Source of the DNA: CAZVFH01 sp964626415
GTDB lineage: Bacteria > Patescibacteriota > UBA1384 > XYA2-FULL-43-10 > CAINNR01
Direction: 5' to 3'
Assembly (NCBI GenBank): GCA_964626415.1
Contig: CAZVFH010000003.1
Location: 1-55,252 of the forward strand
Length of the DNA: 55,252 nucleotides
The position numbers were made by a program, and so were the translations under genes. This document shows, piece after piece, positions 47,653 through 55,252 of the stretch. The notes under the pieces were generated by a model. The model was given only the letters and a program-made list of their open reading frames with translations. It was not told the DNA's origin and searched no databases. The first letter of the stretch is position 1, and each line of letters begins with the position of its first letter.

Positions 47653-49443
47653 ATGAATGAAGTTGAGGAAGTGAAAAATAAAATTGATATCGTCGAACTG
47701 ATCGGCGGATATTTGTCGTTAAAAAAAGCCGGTGTTAATTACAAAGCGCTTTGTCCCTTTCACACGGAAAAAACGCCGTCGTTTATGGTTTCGCCTGAAA
47801 GGCAAAGTTTTCGCTGTTTTGGTTGCAATAAGGGTGGCGATATTTATACTTTTATTGAAGAAATCGAGGGAATGGAATTTTTTGATGCTTTGAAATTGCT
47901 TGCCGGAAAAGCCGGAGTTGAACTGAAAAAAAGACAAAATTTTTCCTACGGCGAAAAAGAAATTAAGCCGACAGAGAAAACCCGACTTTTTGAAATAAAT
48001 GATCTGGCGGCAAAATTGTATCATAAAATTTTACTTGATCATCCGAAAGCCGAAGGCGCGAGAAATTATTTAAAAAAACGGGGAGTCAAAAAAGAAACAA
48101 TAATAAACTGGAATCTCGGCTATGCGCCGAAAATGTGGGATTTACTTTCTAAATTTCTTGGCAAAAAGGGTTATTCGGAAAAAGAAATTTTCAAAGCCGG
48201 GCTTTTGGTTTTGGGTGAGTCGGGCAAATACTGGGATCGTTTTCGCGGCCGGATTATGTTTCCAATTTGCAATATTTCCGGTCAAGTTATTGCTTTTACT
48301 GGTAGGGTTTTGGACGATTCCGACCTGCCTGCCGGCAGGCAGGTCCAAAAAGCGGCGAAGTATGTCAATTCATCAGAATCGCCGATTTACACCAAAGGAA
48401 AAACGATTTATGGCCTCGATCGGGCGCGTTTGGATATTCGAGCGCAAAATCGTTCGGTTTTAGTCGAGGGTAATATAGATGTCATTGCTTGCCACACGGC
48501 CGGTTTTAAAAATGTTGTCGCTGTTTCTGGCACGGCTTTAACTTCGGAGCAATTAAAAATTCTCGCCCGCTATTCACCGGAGGTGATTTTGATTTTTGAT
48601 TCTGATAATGCCGGCATCGTGGCGATGAAACGAGCAATATCTTTGGCTTTGCAAAACGATTTATCTCCAAAGGTGACGACATTTCTTGGCTTTAAAGATC
48701 CAGATGAAGCAATAAAAGCCGATCCGAAAAATTTCGAGCGAGCGATCAAAGATGCAAAGCCAGCGCTAACTTACTGGATCGATTCTTTGATCTTGGAAAA
48801 TGATATTCTTGCGCCAGATGGGCGAAAAAAAATTTCAAGGGAGATTCTGCCGGTTTTAAAGATTATTTCCGATGAAATCGAAAAGGACTATTATATAAAA
48901 TATCTGGCAAAAAAATTGTCGGTTTCCGAGTCGGTTGTTAAAGAACAGATTAAAAAAACGAAGTCGCAAATTGGCGATCAAAATTATGCGTCAAATTCGG
49001 AAGTGAAGAAAAGTCAGAATCAAATAGAAAATTCAAGCGAAAGAATCTTTCAAAAAATTGCCGGGATTGTTTGGCAGTCGCCAGAGCTTGTGAGTATTTT
49101 GCCAAAAGAGATATTTTCTGAAAATTTTTCCGATAAAATGTTAAGTGATTTTTTTGCTTACATTAAAGAAAAAAAAGAAAAGAACTTACTTTCATCTGAA
49201 CTTCGGGCAAAGCTGGACAGTTGGTCGCTCCTGGCAACTGCTGATCTTGAACAAAGTGAAGAACAGATTTTAAAAAAAGAACTTCAGTCACTTGTAAAAA
49301 CATATTTGGAGGGGAAGAAAGAAGCAATAAAATCAGAATATGCCCAAAAAATTGCTGAAGCTGAATCAAGCGGTGATCGGGAAAAATTAAAATCATTGTT
49401 AAAAGAGTTTCAGAATGCTATCATTAATAATGAATTGAAGTAA
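47653..49443 (+). CDS. dnaG: DNA primase
   Basis: The 596-aa enzyme makes RNA primers for replication. The N-terminal zinc finger has CPFH (residues 34-37) and RCFGCNKGGD (residues 54-63). The RNA-polymerase core follows, and the TOPRIM part has VLVEGNIDVIACHTAGF near residue 268 and VILIFDSDNAG. The helicase-binding C-terminus is present but diverged. DLPAGRQV near residues 223-232 is encoded by a CTGCCGGCAGG palindrome and interrupts the core between FTGRVL and the KYVNSSESPIYTKG motif. The TAA stop is supplied by the next palindromic repeat. Confidence 0.95.
   Translation: MNEVEEVKNKIDIVELIGGYLSLKKAGVNYKALCPFHTEKTPSFMVSPERQSFRCFGCNKGGDIYTFIEEIEGMEFFDALKLLAGKAGVELKKRQNFSYGEKEIKPTEKTRLFEINDLAAKLYHKILLDHPKAEGARNYLKKRGVKKETIINWNLGYAPKMWDLLSKFLGKKGYSEKEIFKAGLLVLGESGKYWDRFRGRIMFPICNISGQVIAFTGRVLDDSDLPAGRQVQKAAKYVNSSESPIYTKGKTIYGLDRARLDIRAQNRSVLVEGNIDVIACHTAGFKNVVAVSGTALTSEQLKILARYSPEVILIFDSDNAGIVAMKRAISLALQNDLSPKVTTFLGFKDPDEAIKADPKNFERAIKDAKPALTYWIDSLILENDILAPDGRKKISREILPVLKIISDEIEKDYYIKYLAKKLSVSESVVKEQIKKTKSQIGDQNYASNSEVKKSQNQIENSSERIFQKIAGIVWQSPELVSILPKEIFSENFSDKMLSDFFAYIKEKKEKNLLSSELRAKLDSWSLLATADLEQSEEQILKKELQSLVKTYLEGKKEAIKSEYAQKIAEAESSGDREKLKSLLKEFQNAIINNELK
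48324..48349. repeat. palindromic LPAGRQ insert in dnaG
   Basis: ACCTGCCTGCC and GGCAGGCAGGT arms form a near-perfect hairpin inside the gene. It encodes Leu-Pro-Ala-Gly-Arg-Gln without breaking the frame. Confidence 0.85.
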
Positions 49444-49532
49444 AAACTATCACAGATCTATTTTCACTGATAAACACAGATGATTCTATCAGTGATGATC
49501 TGTGACGACAGATCAGTGAGAGTTTATAATTC
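49437..49532. repeat. dispersed CACAGAT palindrome with -10 box, copy 3
   Basis: It runs from GAAGTAAAAACTATCACAG to CAGTGAGAGTTTATAATTC. Its first bases provide the TAA stop of dnaG, and TATAAT (49525-49530) with GTGACG 17 bases upstream points at rpoD. Confidence 0.82.
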
Positions 49533-49558
49533 CTTTTTTATTTTTTATTTCGTAGGAG

Positions 49559-50665
49559 ATGGCCAAAAAGGTTCAAAAATTAATTATCGAAGATCCACTT
49601 CCATTTTCAATGGAGATTAACGCTCTAATCGTAAAAGGCAAAGCCCACGGATATGTTTCAATCCGTGAACTTTTGCAAATTTTCCCGACTGCTGAAGATG
49701 ATACAGCAACGCTTGACGAGGTTTTTGATTATTTAATTTCACACGGTATTGATGTTGCCGAAAACGAAGAGCAAACATCAATTCTTGGCGGAATTATCTC
49801 GGAAAATCGCGGAGATTTGCTTCTTGGTGTCGAATCGGTTTCCGACGATTCGGTTCGAATGTATCTCCAAGAAATCGGTCGCATTCCGCTGCTTTCGACA
49901 GAGGAAGAAATTCGTTTGGCAAAGAGAATTGAAAAGGGTGATCAGCTTGCCAAACGTCGTTTGGCGGAGGCAAATCTTCGCCTTGTTGTTTCGATTGCCA
50001 AAAAATACATTGGTCGAGGACTCTCATTACTTGACGCAATTCAGGAGGGAAATACTGGACTAATGCGTGCAGTCGAGAAATTTGATTACAAAAAGGGCTA
50101 TAAATTTTCAACTTACGCCACTTGGTGGATTCGCCAAGCGATAACTCGAGCGATTGCCGATCAGGCAAGAACTATCCGAATTCCGGTTCATATGATTGAA
50201 ACAATAAATAAATTAATTCGAACTCAGCGCCAACTCGTCCAAGATCTTGGCAGGGAACCGAATCCGGAAGAAATTGCTCGCGAAATGGGAATCGAGCTGG
50301 ATAAAGTTGAACATATAATGAAAATTTCACAAGAGACAATTTCTCTGGAGTCGCCAGTTGGCGAAGAGTCCGACTCAAAACTTGGTGATTTTATCGAAGA
50401 TGACAAGAATCTTTCTCCTGAAGAATCAGCAATCTATCAACTTTTGAAAGGTGATGTTGGGAAATTTCTTGAATTTCTCGCTCCGCGCGAACAAAAAGTT
50501 TTGAAAATGCGCTTCGGTCTTGAGACCGGAAGAACTCATACTCTTGAAGAAGTCGGCAAAGAGTTCGGAGTTACGCGCGAGCGAATTCGGCAAATTGAAG
50601 CCAAGGCGTTGCAAAAACTAAAAAAATCCGAACAGTCGGAGAATTTGCACAATTATTTAAAATAA
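49559..50665 (+). CDS. rpoD: RNA polymerase primary sigma factor (sigma-70)
   Basis: The 368-aa protein directs RNA polymerase to -10/-35 promoters like those listed here. It has a short region 1.1-like start, region 1.2 (VRMYLQEIGRIPLLSTEEE), region 2 (RLVVSIAKKYIGRGLSLLDA, YKFSTYATWWIRQAITRA), region 3 and region 4 (REQKVLKMRFGLETGRTHTL, VTRERIRQIEAKALQKL). It is compact compared with the 613-aa E. coli protein, as in Gram-positive SigA. AGGAG abuts the ATG with no spacer, an unusual arrangement. It follows dnaG as in the classical macromolecular-synthesis operon. Confidence 0.96.
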   Translation: MAKKVQKLIIEDPLPFSMEINALIVKGKAHGYVSIRELLQIFPTAEDDTATLDEVFDYLISHGIDVAENEEQTSILGGIISENRGDLLLGVESVSDDSVRMYLQEIGRIPLLSTEEEIRLAKRIEKGDQLAKRRLAEANLRLVVSIAKKYIGRGLSLLDAIQEGNTGLMRAVEKFDYKKGYKFSTYATWWIRQAITRAIADQARTIRIPVHMIETINKLIRTQRQLVQDLGREPNPEEIAREMGIELDKVEHIMKISQETISLESPVGEESDSKLGDFIEDDKNLSPEESAIYQLLKGDVGKFLEFLAPREQKVLKMRFGLETGRTHTLEEVGKEFGVTRERIRQIEAKALQKLKKSEQSENLHNYLK

Positions 50666-50668
50666 ATT

Positions 50669-50803
50669 GAAGTAAAAACTACCACAGATTTATTATCACT
50701 GATTGACACAGATAGAATCATCAGTGAAAATCTGCCCGCCCGCCGTAGTCCGCATACTGCGGGCGAAGGAGGGTGACGATAGATCAGTGAGAGTTTTTAA
50801 TTC
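50669..50803. repeat. dispersed CACAGAT palindrome with -10 box, copy 4, with nested insert
   Basis: It has the same ends as the other copies (GAAGTAAAAACTACCACAG and CAGTGAGAGTTTTTAATTC). About 40 bases with GCCCGCCCGCCG and TGCGGGCGAAGG arms are inserted in the middle. The -10 is TTTAAT. Confidence 0.78.
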
Positions 50804-50821
50804 GTAATCCGCAGGGGTAAG

Positions 50822-51307
50822 GTGAAAAAGGTTTTAACCAGTTTTATCATCGTTGTCATTCTCTTTTTTGTATTTCTTGGATTTTTGTTGATTCCAATTC
50901 GGTCGTATAACTTCTCTGGCTCAAAAGGGGAGAAAATTTTCAAAATAAAAATTCCACTTCTTTATTTTACTTCCACAAGCCAAAGTAAAAATCTACTACA
51001 GATTGGAGTTGAGAAGGCCGATGGCAACAATGTTCTAAATTTTGTCTATGACTCTGGGGAAAATGTTTCTGATTGTAATTCGCTTTTTAAGTTGCGTTTT
51101 GGCGATATCTCCGGAAGTGAAACAGGTTTTTCGGAAAAAAAAGTCGGCGCGCAGTCGCTTTGCGTCTTTAATTTAGAAAAAGATTTATACAAAAAAAGCA
51201 CTTTTGGTTACTTAATTTTGCCACAAGGCAAAGGAGTCGTCTCGGTTCTTTATCCCAACAACAAAAAATCCCTAGCGGAGATAATGTTAAAAACGATTGA
51301 GTTCTAA
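50822..51307 (+). CDS. membrane-anchored exported protein, 161 aa
   Basis: One N-terminal membrane segment (residues 5-26) is followed by a beta-rich exported domain with FKIKIPLLYFTS and two cysteines (near residues 84 and 113) that could form a disulfide. The last part, FGYLILPQGKGVVSVLY, is strand-like. The family is not recognised. GTG 50822 follows CAGGGGTAAG. It is downstream of rpoD and separated by a promoter-bearing palindrome. Confidence 0.68.
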   Translation: MKKVLTSFIIVVILFFVFLGFLLIPIRSYNFSGSKGEKIFKIKIPLLYFTSTSQSKNLLQIGVEKADGNNVLNFVYDSGENVSDCNSLFKLRFGDISGSETGFSEKKVGAQSLCVFNLEKDLYKKSTFGYLILPQGKGVVSVLYPNNKKSLAEIMLKTIEF

Positions 51308-51319
51308 TTTAATTTTTGA

Positions 51320-51350
51320 TAAAAAAAGAATTAGCCCGAGCTAACTCTTC
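51320..51350 (-). terminator. terminator of the 51349 gene
   Basis: On the minus strand AAGAGTTAGC pairs with GCTAATTCTT around TCGG, followed by a T-run. The stem begins at the stop codon. Confidence 0.8.
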
Positions 51351-51699
51351 AATTCTCTCCCTCTAAAATCTTAAAGCGGATGCTAGAAATAATCTCTTGA
51401 TCGATGCCCGCAATTGTCCACGAAAGATTGCAGGAAACGACTTTATTGATTTTTTGTTCTCTCGCTTTTTTTACCACTATTTCTAATACTGTGGGTTGTA
51501 ATTCTGCATTGTACGGTTTGGAAACTTTTGTCGATCCGTCGGACATTGTATCGGTAAAAATAACAGAGGAATCCTTGCGGTTTGCACAAGCAGCCAAATC
51601 TTCAGGTTTATCTGCCCATAAATGTCTTGTCCCTGACAAAGCAACATGACGGCAAGAAATAACTCGCTTAACGACAAAAACTCTTTCTTCCCTTGCCAT
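51349..51699 (-). CDS. hypothetical protein, 116 aa
   Basis: I do not recognise this soluble protein. It begins with VFVVKRVISCRHVALSGTRH, has a central acidic/Asp-rich stretch and ends with KVVSCNLSWTIAGID. Three cysteines are present. A complete expression unit supports it: a TTGACA-17-TATATT promoter, AAGGAGG nine bases before the ATG and a strong terminator. Confidence 0.68.
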   Translation of the reverse strand: MAREERVFVVKRVISCRHVALSGTRHLWADKPEDLAACANRKDSSVIFTDTMSDGSTKVSKPYNAELQPTVLEIVVKKAREQKINKVVSCNLSWTIAGIDQEIISSIRFKILEGEN

Positions 51700-51731
51700 T
51701 TTCCGTTGCCTCCTTGGGGTTGTCTATTTAG

Positions 51732-51760
51732 AATATATCAATCAGCGAAAAAAATGTCAA
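51732..51760 (-). promoter_or_regulatory. promoter of the 51349 gene
   Basis: On the minus strand TTGACA (51755-51760) and TATATT (51732-51737) are separated by 17 bases. Confidence 0.78.
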
Positions 51761-51787
51761 CAAATCGTGATTTTTGAGAATCTTAAA

Positions 51788-53347
51788 TCAAACAAATTTA
51801 GTTCTTACTTCTTTTTTCTTTAGAACTATTAGATAAATTATCGCCGTCAGCAGCACTCCGCCGAGAATTAAGAGTATCCACCAGTAATTGATAATTATAT
51901 TTCGCAACAAATTAGCCGTGACCTCATTCGAGAATTCGGAGAGATTGCTACTTTTGTCATAGGCGCGGGCGGCGAAATAATAGTTACCGCCAGGAAGTAA
52001 ATTTTTCACCCGTATAGTGTTTGCCGTGCCGTTGTCAATTGCATAATAATAGTCACCACTTTTTTCGCCGTAGTAAATTAAATAGCCGGCTAAATCTTCA
52101 TCGGTCACTTTATCCCATTGCAAATCAACATAGGTCTGGGTTAGTCCGGTGAGCCAAAGTTTGATGATATTTAAATTAAATGGCTTTTTCGGCGGAGTCG
52201 TATCTTTAACCACTGACGTCGCTGTTGCCGCTTTCGGTTTGGCTTTCGGCTGGCCGTCGGTTGTTGTGCCGGTTCCGGGATCAGTAATTCCGCCGCCATC
52301 ATCAGTAGTCACGGAATAATACTCTTTAAAATGAAAATCAAGGTCATTTTCGGGGAAGCCGGCGACTATAGCGTGGCCGCGGGGATAACCATTGCTTATC
52401 CCGGTTTCACCGGCTCGCCATTTTGGCCCGGCGGCGCCAAGAATATTGATCTGAATTTTGTACTCGGCTTCCGGCGTAACCGAAATCGTCGAATCGAGAG
52501 TAAAACTGTTCCAGCCCTCAGAAATTGCTTGGGTTTTCTGTGCCAAGAGAGAACCACTGCCGGTATAGATCCAAAGTGTTGCTTCCTCTGGATTGACATT
52601 TTCTAAATCAACATCAACTCGACAGATTGTATCTTTCGCCGGCATAAATGTCTGACCGGTGTCATTAGTAGTTCTTAACGGCTCCGAAGTAATTTTTGTC
52701 GCCGGCGCGTATTGTTGATCAATGTCATTGCAAGTTGTTGCGGCCTGAGCTTTTTCTGTCCCGAAAAATGCTGCTTCTTGATTTGTAATAAATTTAAAAC
52801 CATCAAGAATTTTATCATAAGTCGCTTTTGATTCTTCGTAGGCGGTGACGGTTGAAGGCGAAAAATCAATTCGATAAATTTTGCCGTCAAAAAGAGTAAG
52901 AGTTGAAATTACTGTTTTGCTGACATTTTCTAAATTAGTCAAACGAACTGCCGGAGTGTCAGAGAGCGTTGCACTTTTGGTCGAATAATTTTGACCTTCC
53001 AGCTCTTTTACCGCAGCGCAATCTTTTATTGCCTTGCAATCTTTATCTTCTGAAACGATGAGATCAAAAATTGTGTTGTTTGCCGGTTTTGTCTCCGGCT
53101 TTTCAAAATTCGCCAAACGCAGTTTTGCCGGCAAAGTTGAGCCGTCTTCGCCAAAAAGAAGATAAAGATTTTTGGGATAACTCAATTTATACTTGTAAAT
53201 CTGGCTGGCGAAAACTTTCTCTCCTTGCCCAATCGCCGCCTTTTTCTCACTGGCGCGATTTTGCCACCAGAAGTAACCTAAAACAATAGCAGCCAGAACA
53301 AATAAAGTTGCCAAAATCGAAATCAGCACAAGCAAAAACTTTTTCAC
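51788..53347 (-). CDS. 519-aa bitopic surface protein with FN3 domain
   Basis: A membrane segment near residues 5-27 is followed by an exported region: a domain with YKYKLSYPKNLYLLFGEDGS that resembles the neighbouring PsbP-like domain, a jelly-roll-like domain (ATLWIYTGSGSLLAQK, GWNSFTLDS), a Gly/Thr/Pro/Lys linker, and an FN3 domain (QTYVDLQWDKVTDEDLAGYL, NYYFAARAYDKSSNLSEFS). A second membrane segment closes the protein, near residues 484-508. GTG 53347 is used because AAAGGAG lies just upstream; the frame from 53386 would overlap the preceding gene. Last gene of a four-gene operon. Confidence 0.78.
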   Translation of the reverse strand: MKKFLLVLISILATLFVLAAIVLGYFWWQNRASEKKAAIGQGEKVFASQIYKYKLSYPKNLYLLFGEDGSTLPAKLRLANFEKPETKPANNTIFDLIVSEDKDCKAIKDCAAVKELEGQNYSTKSATLSDTPAVRLTNLENVSKTVISTLTLFDGKIYRIDFSPSTVTAYEESKATYDKILDGFKFITNQEAAFFGTEKAQAATTCNDIDQQYAPATKITSEPLRTTNDTGQTFMPAKDTICRVDVDLENVNPEEATLWIYTGSGSLLAQKTQAISEGWNSFTLDSTISVTPEAEYKIQINILGAAGPKWRAGETGISNGYPRGHAIVAGFPENDLDFHFKEYYSVTTDDGGGITDPGTGTTTDGQPKAKPKAATATSVVKDTTPPKKPFNLNIIKLWLTGLTQTYVDLQWDKVTDEDLAGYLIYYGEKSGDYYYAIDNGTANTIRVKNLLPGGNYYFAARAYDKSSNLSEFSNEVTANLLRNIIINYWWILLILGGVLLTAIIYLIVLKKKEVRTKFV

Positions 53348-53357
53348 TTTACTCCTT

Positions 53358-53957
53358 TCATTTAGTTTTTTGAAATGAGCGGACAAACTCTTTGAAGATT
53401 TCTTTTATGCCGGAGGCGGTCGGAAAATCGCTGACAATTCGGTAGTTGCTGTCCTTGCCGTTTTTATCGGGAGCCGTTAGATCAACTTGTCCGCAGGTTT
53501 GCCCGACATCTAAATAATTGAAAAAATCAATATATATTTCTGATTCGGCGTAAAGCGGGTCTCTGGTTTTGGAGACATCGGGGATTTCCATGCAGAATTT
53601 TTGCCGCATATTAATGTAAATAGTGGCGTCGCCGGCATTATTTTTCAAGACAATCGTTGGTGTGGTGGCTTTTTCTCCAGCCGCCGTTTCGTAGTAATAA
53701 TTTTCCGTTATCTTCCAATCTGGAGGATATTGAAAAGAAAAACTGGAGTCAGGATCGTTATATTTTTGAATTGAAGTCGAGGCATCAGAAGTGGTATCAG
53801 TTGGTTGGTCAGTTGATTGGCTTGAATCAGAGTCCTTGTCTTTGCCGTGGAATAGTCGAGACAGGGGCTTGCGATAAACATAGCCCAAAATCGCCATTAA
53901 GAAAAGAAGAAAAGCAACTAACAAAATAATTAAAATGCCGGTCATTCCTTTTTTCAT
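53358..53957 (-). CDS. membrane-anchored protein with PsbP-like domain, 199 aa
   Basis: An N-terminal membrane segment (residues 6-27), a Ser/Asp/Thr-rich linker (DSSQSTDQPTDTTSDAS) and an exported domain starting YNDPDSSFSFQYPPDWKI make up the protein. That start is typical of PsbP/DUF-type domains widely found in lipoproteins. Two cysteines (near residues 122 and 154) could pair. Its stop lies ten bases from the GTG of the next gene, whose ribosome-binding site lies in the gap. Confidence 0.75.
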   Translation of the reverse strand: MKKGMTGILIILLVAFLLFLMAILGYVYRKPLSRLFHGKDKDSDSSQSTDQPTDTTSDASTSIQKYNDPDSSFSFQYPPDWKITENYYYETAAGEKATTPTIVLKNNAGDATIYINMRQKFCMEIPDVSKTRDPLYAESEIYIDFFNYLDVGQTCGQVDLTAPDKNGKDSNYRIVSDFPTASGIKEIFKEFVRSFQKTK

Positions 53958-53966
53958 TTTTTCTTT

Positions 53967-54449
53967 CTATTGGTTACCTTTTTCCAACTCTGGTAATTTA
54001 AGACAATCAGTTTTTTCCTTGGTTGTTTCCGAATAGTCGCTACAGCAACTAACATCTTCACGCGTTCCTTCGCCCGGACGGCACCAAGGCCGGCTGGAAG
54101 GACAGGCCAAAGTCAGATTTCCTGATGATTTTTCAACAATTTGCTGCGGCCAGACATAATTGCAGTCATACTTTGCATCCGAGCTTTGACTTTCCCCACT
54201 TGATTCTGATTTTGTCGAATTTGCCGCTTTTTGTTTGATTTCAAAAGTCGGATCATACTTTGTGATTTCGGTGCACTTTGCTTTGCAAACGGGAATACTG
54301 CTTTCAAGAAGCATCAATTCCTCGCAGGTATTGGCGCATCTGGCATACTTTTGTTTTTTAGTAATGCCCCAAAATTTCCAGTAAATTAAAAATCCCAACA
54401 ACAAAAACACCCCCAGTATTACCAAGAGAACAATCAGCCATTTTGGCAT
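53967..54449 (-). CDS. membrane-anchored cysteine-rich protein, 160 aa
   Basis: A membrane segment (residues 4-24) is followed by an exported part with ten cysteines, among them CANTCEEL, CKAKCTEI, CPSSRPWCRPG and CCSDY, separated by a Ser/Lys/Ala linker. Many disulfides are likely, which would require an oxidising exterior. I do not recognise the family. It lies between two other anchored proteins in a tight operon with gaps of about ten bases. Confidence 0.72.
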   Translation of the reverse strand: MPKWLIVLLVILGVFLLLGFLIYWKFWGITKKQKYARCANTCEELMLLESSIPVCKAKCTEITKYDPTFEIKQKAANSTKSESSGESQSSDAKYDCNYVWPQQIVEKSSGNLTLACPSSRPWCRPGEGTREDVSCCSDYSETTKEKTDCLKLPELEKGNQ

Positions 54450-54461
54450 AATCCCTCCTTA

Positions 54462-55007
54462 TTATTTTAGTGCGTTTTGGATTCCCGAAACGATCTCTTT
54501 CCAAACCCTCATTACTCGAGTGTCTGGATCAATTCCGGTTTCATACCATGCCCAGTTAATTGTCGAAACAAAAGAAATGTCACCGGTGGCTTCAGCTTTG
54601 CTTTTTCCTGTTTGAAATTCAGCATCAGTCCAGCCGGTAAATCCGTTGTGTGTTTCGATTACTGTATTTAAAAATTTGAAAAATTCATTATAGGCAAGTG
54701 CTTTTGCTTTGCCGGCTTTTAGGGCGGCATTTTCCGCCGTCAGTGAACTTTTATCCTTTGTTAATTGGGCATTTTCAGCAGAAAGAGCTGCCTTGTCTTT
54801 AGAGGTTTGTGAACCGGTTTCTTCGAGCAATTTTGCCTGTTTTGACAAATCATCCGTCAATTGGGCAATTTTTTCATCTTTACTGGCAATAATTTTTTCT
54901 TTCCAGCCATTAATGGTAAAAAAATAGTAACTACCGATGGCAATTACTAACATCAAAACGGAAAAAATAACCCAAAATACAATCCGGAATTTTTTAACCG
55001 GGTCCAT
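54462..55007 (-). CDS. membrane-anchored coiled-coil protein, 181 aa
   Basis: The first gene of the operon encodes a membrane segment (residues 10-32), an extracytoplasmic coiled coil of about 65 residues (DEKIAQLTDDLSKQAKLLEE and repeated LTKDKSSLTAENAAL heptads) and a small globular end with ETHNGFTGWTDAEFQTG. AAAGGAGG precedes ATG 55007; the frame from 55037 has no ribosome-binding site. The coiled coil suggests an oligomer or a stalk. The family is not recognised. Confidence 0.75.
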   Translation of the reverse strand: MDPVKKFRIVFWVIFSVLMLVIAIGSYYFFTINGWKEKIIASKDEKIAQLTDDLSKQAKLLEETGSQTSKDKAALSAENAQLTKDKSSLTAENAALKAGKAKALAYNEFFKFLNTVIETHNGFTGWTDAEFQTGKSKAEATGDISFVSTINWAWYETGIDPDTRVMRVWKEIVSGIQNALK

Positions 55008-55059
55008 AAAACCTCCTTTTTTATATATAGTTGACAAGAAAATAATATTATTTACCTTA

Positions 55060-55222
55060 GAAACTGTTTAATAACTACATCTGATAGCTAGAAACGATTC
55101 ATTTTGGCTGCAAAATGAAAATTTCTCGTCAAAGTAACACAAGTTACTTTTCCTCAAAAGTTTTCATTTTTCGCTCAAAATGCTCTCGTTTCTATCTTCA
55201 AGAGCAGTTATTAAACAGTTTC
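55060..55222. mobile_element. 163-bp MITE-like palindrome with TTA target duplication
   Basis: The ends GAAACTGTTTAATAACT and AGTTATTAAACAGTTTC are 17-bp perfect inverted repeats. Further in, AGAAACGA, CATTTTG, AAAATGAAAA and AAAGTAAC also pair, so nearly the whole element folds back on itself. TTA occurs on both sides (55057-55059 and 55223-55225), as expected for a 3-bp target duplication. It encodes nothing and would be mobilised by a transposase elsewhere. Confidence 0.8.
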
Positions 55223-55252
55223 TTAGTTATTAATATTATAACACAAAGTAAA

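Overview
The window looks like part of a chromosome from an uncultured candidate-phyla-radiation (Patescibacteria) bacterium. The signs are an AT-rich genome, a streamlined set of core genes, in-frame palindromic inserts such as the LPAGRQ-type insert in DnaG, many short dispersed palindromic repeats, several promoters that place the start codon about six bases after the -10 box, and very large secreted repeat proteins. UGA is used as a stop, so the code is the standard bacterial one and not that of Gracilibacteria. I cannot place the lineage more precisely from sequence alone.

Layout. Bases 107-27025 are mostly housekeeping. They hold a DNA polymerase I split into a 5' nuclease and a polymerase with a 92-aa membrane-protein gene between them, holA, a DUF2207 membrane protein, signal peptidase I, rpsT on the minus strand, an NrnA-type phosphoesterase, a tandemly duplicated mini-gene cassette, rpsO-pnp, an HExxH lipoprotein, a family-4 uracil-DNA glycosylase, RNase J, ftsK, a RodZ-like protein, recA, a second HExxH protein, an S23-type four-helix-bundle protein, recX and PEP synthase. 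The order rpsO-pnp-rnj-ftsK-rodZ-recA matches the ancient order known from Bacillus.

Bases 27075-45072 are an envelope island. It has a 2120-aa secreted protein with 21 tandem propeller-like blades inserted inside a LamG domain, a MacB-type ABC transporter, a 7TM protein, a broken surface-protein gene, a parallel beta-helix protein and a propeller protein that share a C-terminal anchor, and on the minus strand a membrane-anchored glycoside hydrolase and a GT-C-like polytopic protein.

Bases 45150-51699 return to core functions: a second four-helix-bundle protein, tRNA-Ser(GGA), rubrerythrin, dnaG-rpoD and small hypotheticals. Bases 51788-55007 are a four-gene minus-strand operon in which every product has an N-terminal membrane anchor and an exported domain. 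Just beyond its first gene lies a 163-bp MITE-like palindrome flanked by TTA.

The most unusual items are the split polymerase, the LamG domain interrupted by 21 blades, the shared anchor ending in GLGALFVGGRWL, the duplicated mini-cassettes whose control signals are better conserved than their proteins, and two families of dispersed palindromes that carry TATAAT boxes pointing into downstream genes.
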